Source: Trogon surrucura | Lineage: Eukaryota > Chordata > Aves > Trogoniformes > Trogonidae | Direction: 5' to 3' | Length of the DNA: 64,000 nt | Assembly (NCBI GenBank): GCA_020746105.1 | Contig: CM036632.1 | Span: forward strand, 7,610,001 to 7,674,000 | Shown: piece by piece, positions 1 through 13,700 of the stretch | Layout of the letters: each line of letters opens with the position of its first letter | Numbering within the stretch: position 1 is the first letter of the stretch | Made by a program: the position numbers and the translations under genes | Notes under the pieces: model-generated | What the model was told of the DNA's origin: nothing | Databases searched by the model: none | What the model saw: only the letters and a program-made list of their open reading frames with translations

Positions 1-936
1 TTTATACATTTTTAACCTTGATACAACTTTCCAGCCATTTAATAATGTTCCTTTTGTTATGCAAACATCATCCTTAAAAATACAAAACTTTAAATATTAT
101 TTTATTTATTTTAAAACTTTTGCTTCGTTTGTTCTAGGCTGTGAAAAAACGGAAACCAAAGTACTAGAAAACACAAAAGGAAATATTCTGCAAGAGCTAA
201 CAACAAAATTAAAGTCAAATATTTTATAGATGTGCAAAGCAATTAGATCACTACTAAAAGTAAACAATGTTTTTCATGAAAATTATAGAAGGATTTTGAA
301 TAACTTATTTTCCATGTATCCTAAAATGTAAGACAGTATTACATGCCAAATTTTGCTACTATTTCTACAGTAGGTAAGGGTGTAAAATCAGAGCTGCATT
401 GGCAAGTTACTTGCTCTGTAATTGATTAAAGCCAGATTTGGAGAAAAACCCTTTGTAGTATAACATAAGATAAGGGAAGATTTACTGATATAGTTATTCT
501 GACACGGTTTCTGGTACAGAAGCTGTGCTATTTTTCTAGTGCAGGCAAGATAGTAATGATCTCTCTCATGGGGAGCGGATTAGAGATCCCAAGACCATCT
601 CTACAGCATTATCCTAATGCTGCAGTGTCATGGTGCCATACATCACTAAGGAGAAAAGCCCCATTAGTAGTAAAATATATAATCAGATATTCCTGTTTAT
701 GTAGCTGAAAATTACTTGGTTGGGACTAGCTCTGCAGTGAGCCTTTCTTTGATACTTGAAAAAGCTTCCTTAAAGACTGTATTAGGCAGGTGCTTGTAGT
801 GTGAACACTTTCCCGTTCACACCAGGAATTTATTCCTTTTCTACTGCAGAAAGTAAGAAATGTATAATTTATGACTCCCTGCAGATGTCCAATGAGATGA
901 TGTGATCTCAGATCTTTTATTTATTATTTCTGGCAG
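1..936 (+). other. TECPR1: TECPR1 intron (3' part) at the window edge
   Basis: No open frame resembling the expected first coding exon (start Met to the YENQ border) is visible here. The stretch ends with a good acceptor, a T-rich tract then CAG, at 934-936. I see no repeat in it. Confidence 0.75.
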
Positions 937-1740
937 CGCTGGAATCCAGTTGGTGGCTTTTGTGAGAAATTACTGCCCAGTGACCGCTGGCAGTGGAGTG
1001 ATGTGAGCGGGCTAAAACATCAGCAGCTTGATAGTTTCACACTGCCTTCACCACACTGGGAGTGGGAGTCTGACTGGTATGTGGATGAAAATATTGGAGG
1101 GGAACCAACAGAGAAAGGGGTAGGTGAACAATACCAAAAAGATCTATTTTGGGAATCCTTAGTCTGTGAAATAAGAGGCATTTTTATAGAAGTGTAAGAG
1201 GTCTGTAAAAATAAAAGGGACTTAACTTCCCACGGCTACTTCTTTCTGGGAAATAACACAGTACAAGAAACAATCTTGCTTGAAGGCTTTTGAAGTCTAT
1301 AGGAGCTTCTAAAGAAGCTTTTTTCTTTTGATCAGGCCATAAAACGCTGGCAACTGGATGCCATTGTTATTTAAGATCTTTACTATGAAGACAGAAAAAT
1401 GCTTTACTGTATCTTGTTCGTTCTGTGTATATCATGCAGAGGAATTTTGGCATGATTCATAAATCATTCATGGAATTAGCTGATCTATTAATCAGGGCTG
1501 TTGAGACATGCACAGTAACTTGTATTTGTAGGAGTGCCTCTTGCACAGAATTGTTCTGAGTTAGATTTCAAGCTTTCTCTTCCTCCTGATTTTCATATAA
1601 GAAACCTCTGTTTGCAGGGCTGGACTTATGCCATAGACTTCCCCAGCACCTACACAAAGGATAAGAAATGGAATTCTTGTGTCAGACGCAGGAGGTGGAT
1701 CAGATACAGGAGATACAAATCACGGGACGTTTGGGCAAAG
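937..1740 (+). other. TECPR1: TECPR1 exons coding the N-terminal DysF domain
   Basis: Exons 937-1119 and 1618-1740 code residues 1-102 of the visible protein. They carry the DysF signatures RWNP, HWEWESDWYVDE, GGWTYAIDFP and CVRRRRWIRYRRY. The first exon begins in phase 0 at Arg, so the missing upstream exon must also end in phase 0. The family's N-terminal DysF domain is reported to bind sphingomyelin exposed on damaged lysosomes. The Trp in KKWNS is my estimate for the equivalent of the human Trp needed for this, judged from spacing only. The Trp-rich pattern is fully kept. Confidence 0.9.
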
Positions 1741-4700
1741 GTTCTCTGCATCTTTCAAATATCAAATAAATTGATTTTCTGAAATTATCACTTTAAAGTG
1801 CAAGGAAATTCATATTTTATCACTGCTCTGTAGACTGGACCTGGATTCCTCGACTTAAATGGAAGGTTGGGATTTTTAGTAGAAACCTCTGGTAATAAGG
1901 TGCCAAATCTCATGCTAGTGCAGTTGGAGGTAGATGCTCGGCTCCTTTGCCAGTTTCAAACCAACTTTTTGTTTTCCTTTGGTTGTTTGACAAAGCACAC
2001 TCTTTCAAGGTGGCACCTGTCTAGCATCATTCACCAACTGTGTCCTCTATCTGTATGAATCACTGTTCTTTAATAATTGTTATTCCATTCTAAGAATACA
2101 AAAATTGTGATTTTGTGATGTTCCAACTTTCCAACTTAAAGAACATCTGTATGCACTGTTCTATGAGTAAAAATTGCCTTTAGTTGGGGAGTAAACCACA
2201 GACTACTTCGTGCTGCTTTGGCAGTGCTTCCCCTCTCTCTGCATATAGCAGCCTTAAATGAGAATAATAATCTCTATGCTCAGCCATGTTAGTAAGCAAT
2301 ACATAAACTAATCTGCAAGAAATGAGCCACCAGCCAAATCATCTCTCTATTTGCAGTGTCTCCTCTTCTCAGTCTTCCTTCTCTCTGCTTCAGATCGTAT
2401 CACATGATGACTCCGATCGGTTGCCAGACCCTTTCAATGACATCTCCATTGGAGGATGGGAAATCACCGATGAGCCTCTTGGCCGTTTATCAGTATGGGC
2501 AGTTTCTTTACAAGGAAGGGTATGTTCCCTAAGTTTTCTAATACAAATTACTACTGAAAAGGAGTGAAATGCTTTTAAAGCAAGGCAGGTTTGTTATTGT
2601 CTTACATCGGTAAGGAAACAGGCTGTTTGTGCATCTGGCAGAGGATGCAAAAGCTGCTTTGGGACTACATTATGTAACAACTTGTGTAGTAAATGGAAAG
2701 GCTTACTATCTCGTAGGGTGTTATGGAAGCCTTAAACCTCTATAGACAGACAAATCTTAAAAACTTGGACTGAGTAATTGTTATATCCTGAAAAATGCCC
2801 AGAATGCTGGCTACAGCACTGGTAACAAAGAGAGGGAGCCTTAAAATAGAGATACTTGCAAAGCATTGTGCCGTGTGTCTGTGGTAGAGTCAGAAAATTG
2901 ATTCAGGAAAGAGTTTACAAAATGGTTTTCTAAGAAAATGGTAACTTCCTGACTTGGCAATGTTGAGTCCAGTTCTGGAATGTTTTCAATTTATTTTCTA
3001 TTGAAAACTATACATATTTCTTTTGGTTGTTTTTTTTTTCTTTTTTTTTTTTTTTAGGCCTGCATTAAGATCTCTCCTCTTTTGCTCAGTGCTGTAAAGA
3101 CTTGATTCTTGCTTTCCTTCCTTTATCCTTACAGCATATATCTGTCATTCCTTTGTCTCTAGACAATTGCTTACTTGTAGTCTAACAGGGAAGAAGAATG
3201 TAATACTTTTAACAGATAGCCTGAGATTTCAGTCATGCTTGGCACTGCCTGGAGAGGCAAGCAGTCTCAGTTAGTTTAAAATAAAATTCCCGGCGCCCGT
3301 CCTTCCCAGTAATAAGTGACAAGCATCCCTCTCTACAGGCTTGCATTGTAAAATGCTTTCATTTCCCAAGTAAAAGTCCCCAGAGAAAAAGAGTATTTCT
3401 AAAAGTGAGGATTTAGCACTCAGCAGTCATGTTTTGAAGCACTCATATGACTACCACTGGATGCTTTCTTAGGTTAGACTTTCATATTTTGACTGTTATC
3501 TCTGGAAGAGTGGACAGACAGTAGGACCAAGACTAGCAAATGGACCTGTGCAGAAAAAGGCTGCACAGAGAGTGGAGTTTTTTTACCCAGCTTGTGACAA
3601 ACTCTGTTCAGTGAAAGTGAGGTTAAGCTATCACTAGCAGTAACATTCTTGTGTTGGATATCTGTTCATTCTTCGTTTGTATAATGTGCCCTGAAATACA
3701 CTGAAATGTTTTTTTGAATGTTGAAATATACACAGAACTTGTAACAATAGGTATCCAGTCCAGATTTGTTTCCCTGATAAAAGCCAGTGTGTAGAAAAGC
3801 CTCCTCCCTTAGTACATAAGGAAATCGCTTCAGCTGCATAATCAACATAAAAAAAATAGCTTTAAAGGTCAGAGTGCACACACTGCATAAAAAAATCCTG
3901 TTGTTAAAGGAGGACTGTGCTTTCCAGTTTGTCTTGATGCTTATCTCAATGGTTTCATTGTTGTATTGATATTTTTCTAAGTTTTATTTATTGCATTTCT
4001 TTTAAACTTGTCTAGGTATGGTACAGAGAAAACGTCTGCCATCATAATCCAGAAGGTTCCATGTGGTCCTTAATCCCCACTCCTGGTGAAGTCGTACAGA
4101 TCAGCTGTGGACCATATGACCTCCTTTGGGCAACTCTTTGGGAAGGGCAAGCTATTGTGAGAGAGGGAATTGATAGGAATAACCCTCAAGGTAAAGTTTG
4201 TTAAATTTATCTGGAAACCCCTTTGATTTGTATAGTTTTGAATAAGAAATTTATCTACAGTGCATTCAGTGTTTCGTTTCTTGCAGGCATTTCCTGGAGT
4301 ATTGTGGAGTCTCCGACCTGTGAAAATGGGATTATGCACGTCTCTGTGGGTGTTGACGTGGTGTGGTGTGTTACAAAGGATAGAAAAGTAAGAGGTGTCA
4401 TGCTCCTGTTCTGTTTTTTTCCTTCCCTTTTCCCATCTGCTTTTCTCAGTCACGTCACTTTCATAGGCAACACTGGTGATTTGGACTCGCTATCCACATG
4501 GTTTGCGGAATTCTTGTTCCCCTTGTTACGGGAATGCTCTATGGTTTGTGATATACTTGGTTGAATTTATTTTAAGAAAGACTTTCTGCTTTTCTCTTGA
4601 AAACGATTTTCTAAACCCAAGTCAGACAGATGTGGTAGGTGGATGCCCATGGGGATGCAATAAGAGACCTACTTCTAAGGGATATCAAGTATGGAAATGG

Positions 4701-7700
4701 AAGGCATTCCCAGCTGCACAGTCTTGTTTCCATGAGGTCTGAAGGTTACATCAAAAGCAGCATGCAGAATATTTTTGTCTGTGCTCTTCTACATGATCCT
4801 GCTTTTTCCCTCTTCATGAGGGCTGGTTTAGCTCACTCAGTTGAGTGTGGTGCTGAAACACCAAAGGTCGCAGGTTCGATTCCCATTCGGTCCTCATGTG
4901 TTGCCTGATCTAGTTGAGAGGTGTCCCTGCCCATGACAGGGAGGTTGGATTAAAATGATCTCTAAGGTCTCTTCCAGCCTAGGCCATTCTATGATTCTGT
5001 GATAAGCCTTTTAATGTGGGTTTTTTTTAATTTACTGACATATCTGGTATGTATATGTGTGACTACTTTCGAAATGGGGTTTCAATGTAGCATCATAGAG
5101 CGTCTAAAGTTGAGAGGGGCCCTTAAGGATAATCAAGTCCAACTACCTGCTCCTTGCAGGGAGACTTGAAAATCTTGAAGAATGTACTAGAATGCTGTTA
5201 TGCTGGTTGCCACATAATCCCTTCATACTGAATTCAAAAACATAGATGAATTCTGTGCATGTGTAGCGGTTTTAAGTAATTTGAGTTAGTCTGGTTTAAT
5301 GAGGTGCTACTTGTCAGTTGAGCTATGGTAACAGACTGTGTCCAGCCAGCTCCATCTGCCACATAAAAACCCTAAAATAAATGCAGATAAGCTAGCATGT
5401 TTTTCTTCAGATCTGCCACAAAATAGTCAAGTGAGCTGTCTGTTACACGATTCAACCAACAGCTTCTAAAGTAGTTGCTTGCCACTATGTGCTAAATGCA
5501 GATGGAAATTTTACCAGCTACCCAGCCTCCAGACATTTTGGGATTGGTAAAAAGTCTCAGGGAAGACAATTTAAAGATCTGTAATGCTGAAAAGACCCCT
5601 CTGACAGTTCCTTCCATCAGCTCGGCTTCTAGGGTTTGAACACAAGAACACTATTTAGAAGCCTATTCAAAGTGACCAAAAATAGCCTACAATTGACATG
5701 TAATAGAAAATACTTTTCCAACAGCAGAGAAACTAACTCTCACACAGAAAGGCATAGCAGAAAGTCTCCTTGTGGGCTGTTCTGGCTGTAGTTGCTCACA
5801 AGGACACACAGCCTGGGTACTATGAAGAGCATTATTTTATCTTTCCCTGATAAAGAAAATGAACAAAGGAGGTAAGTGACTCCCTAGGCAATGCAGCAAT
5901 TCAGTACTAGAGATTAAGACTAATCCACTAAAAAAACTAAATTCCAGTTTTATACCTGCTAATGTAGAAGGAACTAAATTTAAAAGGTTTTGTTTGTTGC
6001 TGTTGTAGGTATGGTTTAGAAGAGGAGTGAACTCATATAATCCTTGTGGGACGAGCTGGATTGAAATGGTTGGAGAAATGATGATGGTCACTGTAGGCTT
6101 AAATAACCAGGTAAGAGAGCTGTATTCCAGTTTTGAGGATATTTACGTTCCCCTTTGTACAGGCAGTATTCACATGTGCCAAGGACTGTCAGCAGTGCCA
6201 ATATGGACAGCTCAACAAGAGGTCCTTGTGCTTGAACTGCAAGGAAGGAATGCGTAGCTGAATTCTTTACCAGAAGATAAGAGTCACTGTCTACTGTATG
6301 ACACATTAAGGTGCACAGTTTTCTCTTAATGGTACAGAATTTTATACTGCATCTATAGTATCAGCATCAAGGAAGAACACAAAAGGAAAATGCTGCATCC
6401 AGCATATTTTATGTGGAATTTTCCACCACTGCACCTTTTTTGTACCTGGTATGTACCTGCATTCCGTGCTGTTTCCTTCACCAAGCCCTTGCCTTCCCTA
6501 GGTGTGGGCAATTGGCTGCGATGACAGAGCAATTTATTTTCGTCAAGGTGTCACACCAAGTGAGCTCAGTGGGAAGACATGGAAGGCAATTGTATCTGGC
6601 CGGGAGAGTGACAGATCTCAGACCGGGAGCTCAACAAGTCTGCTCAGGTACTTAGTAAAACACTTGCTCGAGACTTTGTATGCCAGGAGTTCCAGTGCTA
6701 GGAGATATTTCTTTACATTCAAGTGATACAGACAGGGAGGAGCAGGGAAGGCATCTCTAATCATTATGTATGCCAAAAAGCCTTTGTATTTTTTGCCATT
6801 AAAATTAACAATAAACAACAATTTTTGCATTCAGAATAGAAACTGAAGCTCCCATTCTGGAATTCACTGCATGCTTGCAATAAAGCATTATTTCTTTTGG
6901 GCTAGCCTGTAGTGAGAGAAAGCGTTACCTGTGAAATATTGTGAAGGAATGTCAGCTCTACTTCGGACTTATCCTCCTCCTGAGTGCTGCTCTACGTTTC
7001 CTTTCCTAGAGAGATTAAATCAGTAAGTCCCCACTGATGGCTGATTTTTTGGCTGTGCAAGATGTGAAGCCAGGAGTGCTGCAGAGGCTACTTTTACGAG
7101 TCAGAAAGTGCTCTGAGTAGAAGCCTTCTCTAGCTAAGACAAAAATAATAATAATAAGCTTTTAAACAACCCTATTGATTATTTCATACCCAGAAAATGT
7201 GATGTTGCTTCAGTGTTTTCCTGAGAGTTGTAGGCAACCAACACCACTGTTTGTTTGAAAAAATGAATGAAATACCTTCCTGCGTTTCAGATTTACTAGA
7301 CTGGTCTGCTGCATTTATGTTAAGATTCTTTTCCCTTGGTAGAGTTCAACCTTTGGACAAGAAGTCTGCTGTTTATCTCCTAAAGTGGAAACTGCAGTTT
7401 GATTTTTGTATATCCGTGGTCTCAGACCTGTACTAATTTATCATGCTTTTAATGACAGTTATTTATCTATTTGTCTTTCAGTGCTGGCTGTTTCTTTACT
7501 GATGATATTCAGAACCAAACGAACGCGATCATTCAGGGTGATGCAGATACTTCCTCTGATACAGAGCTTCCAAGTGTACCCATGAACCTTGCCAACACGC
7601 CTCCGATGGGAGCTACAGCCAACAGCCCTGGTAGTGGCACAGGCAGCCAGACAGCAGAACCGCGTGCAAATTTGGCTCTGGATCATCTGGACTCTGACCA

Positions 7701-10700
7701 AGGAGAAGCCACTGTTCCTTCAACTAATAATGAGAAAGCTAATCTTGAAATGCATAGATCAAAACCGCCAAATCCTTCTGCAGAACTGCAGTGGACAAAC
7801 ATTGACTTGAAGGAGGCCCAAAAGCATCCAGTCCTCTCCGTCAGCACTTTTGCAGAAACATCCAGCCTGTCTTCCCTTGGCATGTTCTCGGCGGGAGCTG
7901 AAGAACAGTACGGAGCCGATGAGCACCCACTCTGGGCCTGGGTGTCCGGGGGAGGCTGTCTGGTAGATCTACACAGCCCGTTGAAATGGTTCACTGTTCC
8001 GTCAGGTACTATCCAGTCATCACAACAGAGCTGAATTTCCAATCCTCTTTAAGAAAAATATTGGTTTGTGGGTTTTTTTGAAGAAAACCGTAGTGCAAAA
8101 CTTCCGACAACCCATTTATTCTTACAGCAGTTTGTTACTACACTCCGTGTCTGAGGATAGTGCTGTACAGCACTTTGGGACTGAGATATATAAATGTAAA
8201 GGTGGTATTTTCTCTGAGTTTCTGTAAAAATTTTGTAAAACGATCTGTGCTGGATCTGCATCTCATTTTTAATTGCACGGTAAGTGCAACCTCAGGCAAA
8301 CCCCTAGTGTCACTGGCTAGTAGCCGAAAGCAGTGAAAAGGGCACTCTTGACAGATGCAGATGCCACAGATAACTGCCTCGCTCCTACCATTCCTGGTGA
8401 GACTGGGGTAAGATACAGAAATTACTCAGAGGCATTGTGAATGGGAGTTCAGCTGGTAACTGCATGGGGCTGAAATCTAGATTCTTGAAAGACAGTGGAA
8501 TATAATGGTATTTTCAAAAAAAACCATGATCTATGGTATTCCAGAATTTAATAATAGCGTGACTTAGTGCATTGTATTACCTAATTATCTTCCAGTTCAG
8601 TTACAAAACTCCCATTTTTACAAGGTTATGGCTTTGAAAGATTCTATATAATCATGCAGTCATCCGATTTCTGTGCATCATTTACGTTTGTCTGCAATAC
8701 ATTGATTACAAAGTGTAATAACTACAAATATTATGTTAGACTGGGTTGATTCGGTCCAGTGTTCAAGGCACAGAACTATGTTCAAAGCTCACTGGAGTTT
8801 CCTGGTTTTGGTTCTGTTCTAGGTTTGTCATCTTCTGTGCAATCTCTCTCTCTGTCTATCACACCAGCGCAGACAGCAGCGTGGCGAAAGCAGATTTTTC
8901 AGCAGCTCAGTGAGAGAACAAAGCGGGAGCTGGAAAATTTTAGGCACTACGAACAGGCTATTGAGCAGGTAAGCAGTGAGAACATTTAACCTCTTGTCTA
9001 CTAAGCACATCTATCAATACTGGCCATCAGTAATACATTCCTGATGTACTGATCTGAACTTACTGTCAGCTTGATATTCCTGACCTTATTTCTGTGTACA
9101 ACAACTTTCCTGAATTATCACTGTCTGAGCTCTTGTCGCGGGTTAGGGCTGGGCTGACCACTAACACGGACAGATGCTCTCTTTTTACTGAAAAGTAAAA
9201 ATCACTAAACAGGACTGGGTTTTTAGCTAAACCCAGGACAGCTCTCTGTGGGAAACTAGCAGCTTATCAAACATGGAGCCTCAGCCTTTATCTAAAAACA
9301 TTAGCTGATAGTTTTGTGTAGGAGCAAACGAAGCATTGGCCAGCATTGTTTGGGTACACAGAAGCCTCAAATCCACAGAGAAGCATTTGAAATAGTGGAA
9401 CACTGTATAAATTATTCCACCCCAAGACGAGGCTTCTTAATTGTTAAAAACAGTGACTCAGGTAGGTGAACTTTTCCTCTCTGTGACCACTAAGGGATTA
9501 ATGTAGCTTACAGTAACAACGATGAAAATATCAATAGCACCACTTAAGAAACAGCTTTTTTTTTTTTTTACATTCCCTTTGTTATGACTTCTTGGCTCTT
9601 TTCAGATTCATTCACAATTTTGGTCCCTTCACTGCTAATTGCCAAATGGCATCTGGCATTCATTTGATTAAAAACACTTGGAGGTCAGGGGTTTAATCAA
9701 GTTTTAAAAGATTCTGTTAAAAGCCTTTAAAGTCCAAACTGAACTTGTGTTGTAACAGAAACACATTTCAGTCAATTAGTATCTTTGTGTTACGGTATTC
9801 TTGTAGAGGTAAAAAGTTAACATTGTTCTACATATCCTATTTCAGCATCCTTTCCAGTTTTGTCAGTTTTCATTTTTTCTTCAGCTTCCTGGACACTCTG
9901 GTATATTCTGTGTCAGAATTAACTGATACGCTACAGACTGACCTGCAGCAGAGATTTCTTGCGGTCACAAAAATTAGTATTTGAGAGAAAGAAAAAGTCA
10001 GGTAGTTTCCTTACTCCTTTAAATTTGTGTTTGTGTTGCAGTCGGTTTGGGTTAAAACTGGAACCTTGCAATGGTGGAGGAATTGGAAGCCTCATAAATG
10101 GATGGATGTTCGAGTGGCACTTGAGCAGTTTACTGGGAGCGATGGAATGCGCGACAGCATCCTCTTCATCTACTATATGTATCACGAAGAGAAAAAGGTA
10201 TGTTGAGCTTGAGACCCTTGAGAGCTGCATTTGGTGAAGAAAAACCTTTGAAAGGAAACCAGTTTTCTTAAGGGAGGCTAATTATGGTATGCTGTTGTTT
10301 TAAGTTGTGGGAACCAATTCAGATGTAGCCCAGGGTACTAGCAATTTGTAAGCTTTTCTAAGCTGTAGCTGTGTTAATGCTATGTCAGAAATAGCCATTC
10401 AGCGACCATCCACATTGCTTAAACCATCAGCTTTGCACTAATTAGTTCTTTTCAAAATGTTCGTGATTGTTAAAAAAGAGCCAAGCTTAGCTGGCCAGGG
10501 TAAACAGGGTTAAAGCACATGGGCAGCGGGAATCAGAGGTAATGCAGGACTGGAAATTGAGCCCCATTCCTTCTGCACCAAGAACTGATTCTTTGCTGTC
10601 TTTGGCAGGAATGCCTCGTTCATTGTCCCTACGTGCAAAAATGCTGGCTCTGAGGAAGATATATCCGAGTTTGTCTTAGTCACGCTTTTTTTTTCCTCTT

Positions 10701-13700
10701 GTCTTAGTATATCCATGTGTTCCTGAATGAAGTCACTATTATAGTTGAAGTGCTGAATGAAGCTAAACATTCCTTTGCACTGTATACACCTGAAAGGACG
10801 AAACAACGATGGCCAATTTGCCTGGCAGCCTCAACAGAGCAAGAAATGCATGACTGGGTAATTCTGTGGATATATCATTTCAAGCTGGCAATATCTCGAA
10901 TAAAACATAAAAGCTAGTCTCTGAAATCTCAGTATTACATTTACAGTATCTATTTACTTATCTATTTTCCCCTTTTAGGTATTTTAAGAGTCTGTTCAAA
11001 CTTATTTAGAGGTACCTGAGTCTTCCTATTTCCTGTGGAGCCTGCACACTTTCTGATGCTGCACTTACGCACAGTAAAACCAATACTATTTTTCCTTCCC
11101 CTCCTATATCCATATATAGATGAGGATACAAATGAGTTAGGAGTTTAAGTCAGTCTATTTTTCCACATTGGTAAAAAAGAACTGTTACCTGCTGTAGAGA
11201 GTCTTATGTATAGGCAGGCAGGCACATACCTGCTGAAGCAATGGAAAACCTGAAAGATACTTCATAATGATCTGATACTGCAGACCACATTGGTTCCAAT
11301 GATTGTGTTAATAATTTCTTAAACACTGAATTCCAGTGCCTTTGAGAAAAAGCTGCTAATTCACTATGCTGATTTGCAAGAACCTGCAAAGGTAAAGCTT
11401 GGTTTTGTAGTCCTGAAACATCCATGGAGATTTTTGTTCTCACTGTAAACAAAAGTTTTTCATTCTCTGCTTCTTGTTTTATAGCTGTCTTTGTTGAACA
11501 TGTCCTGTTGTGAAAGCAGACGGCTTCAAGGTCCTCCTTCTCACCACGCCATTTGGTCAGTTACTTGTAAAGGAGACATCTTTGTTAGTGAGCCCAGTCC
11601 TGAGCTGGAAGCTGGACCACACCTGATGCCGTGTGATCAAATGTAAGAGGTTGCAGAAGCTGTTCTCTCTGCATGGGATGCCACTTGGCAAAGGCTGTGC
11701 CGCATGTCAAGTCAGTGGCTTTGCTGGGCTGTTGGAGTGTGTAGTACCCTGCAGATGTCTGCCAGTGGCAAGGTTAATGGCTGCCTTCATGTTCATAAGA
11801 AAGTCAACAAATCATATTTTAATTCTTAGATGCTGGAGCTATTAATGTGATTTCAAAAGGCTTTCTCATTGAGATCCCATTTTTTGGTGATTGCATCTTT
11901 AATGCCATAATTATTTATATTAAGAGATGGCCTAGACTAAATGTAAACTTAATCGCTGTAATTGTAATGTAATTTGAGCTTTCAGTTTTAGCTGAGTCAG
12001 GAAATCTGAAATTCTCAGCCCTCCATAATGAGTGCAGCCCAGAGTCAGCTCCTTTTTAGTTTCTGTTACAACTATGACAATGTAATACTGCAAACTCTTC
12101 AAGCAAAACATACCAGCTTCAAAACTGGTATTTTCAAGTTACTTGCACAAAGTGTCATTGACTAATAGCCAAGAGATCCTTTAGTCCTTTTCCTTCAAGC
12201 TAGAGCACCTTCAATATCTGGCAAATCACTAAGTTGATGCGCTCTTGCATCTTAGTTTGGGGGATCCATGGCCTAGGTGATTTCCTGCCATTCTGATAAC
12301 AAAAATACTCTCTGTAATCTCTTTAGTTTCCCCATTCTTCCCCAGAAAAGTACTATGGCTAACTGGCTGTGTGAAACTCCAGAAAATGATTAACCTGCAA
12401 AAATTAGGACAATAGGAAGAACTAAAGCCCTTGTTTTTACCAAGCTCCAGAGCAAATATATAAATTATTTCTTTTCTTCTTAGATAAAGGCAATTTGTAG
12501 ATTTTAAAAAATCAGGATGAAGGTAAAGCTGAGGCAGATGATGGCTACTAAGATGTAAAGATTATAGCAAGATCATCCTAACTAGTGTTTTAAATACATA
12601 TATTTGTAAAACACAAGCCATAAAATAAAAGGAAATTAAAATGTTGCAAAGCCTGAAAATTCCAAGTAGTGGCAGACAGGTTCCTTTCAGCTAACTTTTC
12701 AGTACTTGTTTAGATGGAAATGCTTTCATCTGGCAACTGCCTTCACTTACAGATTGCACAGATGTTGAACTAACGAGCATATAAAGTTGCATGTCCTTAA
12801 GAGTGTTGAGGTGTAGGAGGGGAAAGTATACATTCTTGATGGATGTGGTGTAGAGTAAATCTAAATCTAAATCTGTACTTCTTCTGGCAGGTTTTGGCGT
12901 CAAGTTGGAGGTCATCTTCGACTGATAGAGTGCAATAATCGAGGCATAGTGTGGGGTGTAGGATATGATCACACAGCTTGGGTTTACACTGGTGGATATG
13001 GAGGTGGCTTCATTCAAGGTATGGAAAATTGGTCTGCTATGGCATGCACATTTCTTACATACTTTCCTGGCTGGGACAGCTATTGAAACTATTTCAGCTG
13101 TCCTTCCTTTAGCCTAACTAACACGTAGGGTTATACAGTGAACAGGCCATACTCTAGAAGGAATTGGTATTGCAGTTTTCTATTTATATTTTCAGCTTGA
13201 GAGCGAGAAATAGGATAACGGGTAATACTATTGTGGCTATTGGAATTTAAAATGTAGTGTCTTCAAGGTTCAGCTTTAGTATAATCCAAATCATTTACTT
13301 CTCACAGGACTGGCCAGTAGTGCTGATAACATTTATACGCAGTCAGATGTGAAATGTGTTTACATCTATGAGAACCAACGGTGGAACCCAGTCACTGGAT
13401 ACAGCAGCAGGTTATTTATTCAATTTATTGTATTTATTTACTGTAATTTTTACTGCTGTCAAATGAAACAGGGCGTTCTAGCATTTCAGAATAGTTATTA
13501 CAGTGATTCTATTTTCAGTCTCCTCTAACATTTACTGTTAATTTGAGATGGAAGGAGCAGTGTTTCTCAGTTTTCTGGATCTGTAATTATCCATTCAAAA
13601 TGCATTTGTAGCAAAACATTACAGATTTGTGCTTTGTGAGTGAACAAAGTGTGCCTGCTTGCAACATCTTTCACGATTAAGGCTATACACCAAAGTCCTT

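Larger units (their letters stand above)
2394..6647 (+). other. TECPR1: TECPR1 exons coding the first set of tectonin repeats
   Basis: Exons 2394-2519, 4016-4190, 4287-4387, 6009-6110 and 6502-6647 code residues 103-318. Each blade shows the tectonin pattern: a V-W-x-(V/I) strand, then an x-Y/F-R-x-G/E turn and an NP-x-G-x-S/T-W motif. Examples are VWYRENVCHHNPEG, VWFRRGVNSYNPCGTSW and YFRQGVTPSELSGKTW. Exon junctions fall repeatedly just before VW, suggesting that the exon layout follows blade duplication. One blade reads GISW where mammals have GSSW as I recall. Confidence 0.9.

Noticed and set aside
1..936. First coding exon of TECPR1
   Set aside because: No frame with a start Met leading to a YENQ-like border and donor is present, so the exon must be left of the window.
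3031..3058. Strong-looking 3' splice site (long T tract then AG) in TECPR1 intron 2520-4015
   Set aside because: No TECPR1 sequence is missing between the flanking exons, and the following bases do not open into a plausible exon in phase. Probably a T-run from repeat decay.
4818..4895. Functional tRNA gene
   Set aside because: Tail fusion to a CR1 3' end, a degenerate A box and anticodon region, and lack of a T-run terminator after the acceptor all point to a SINE head.
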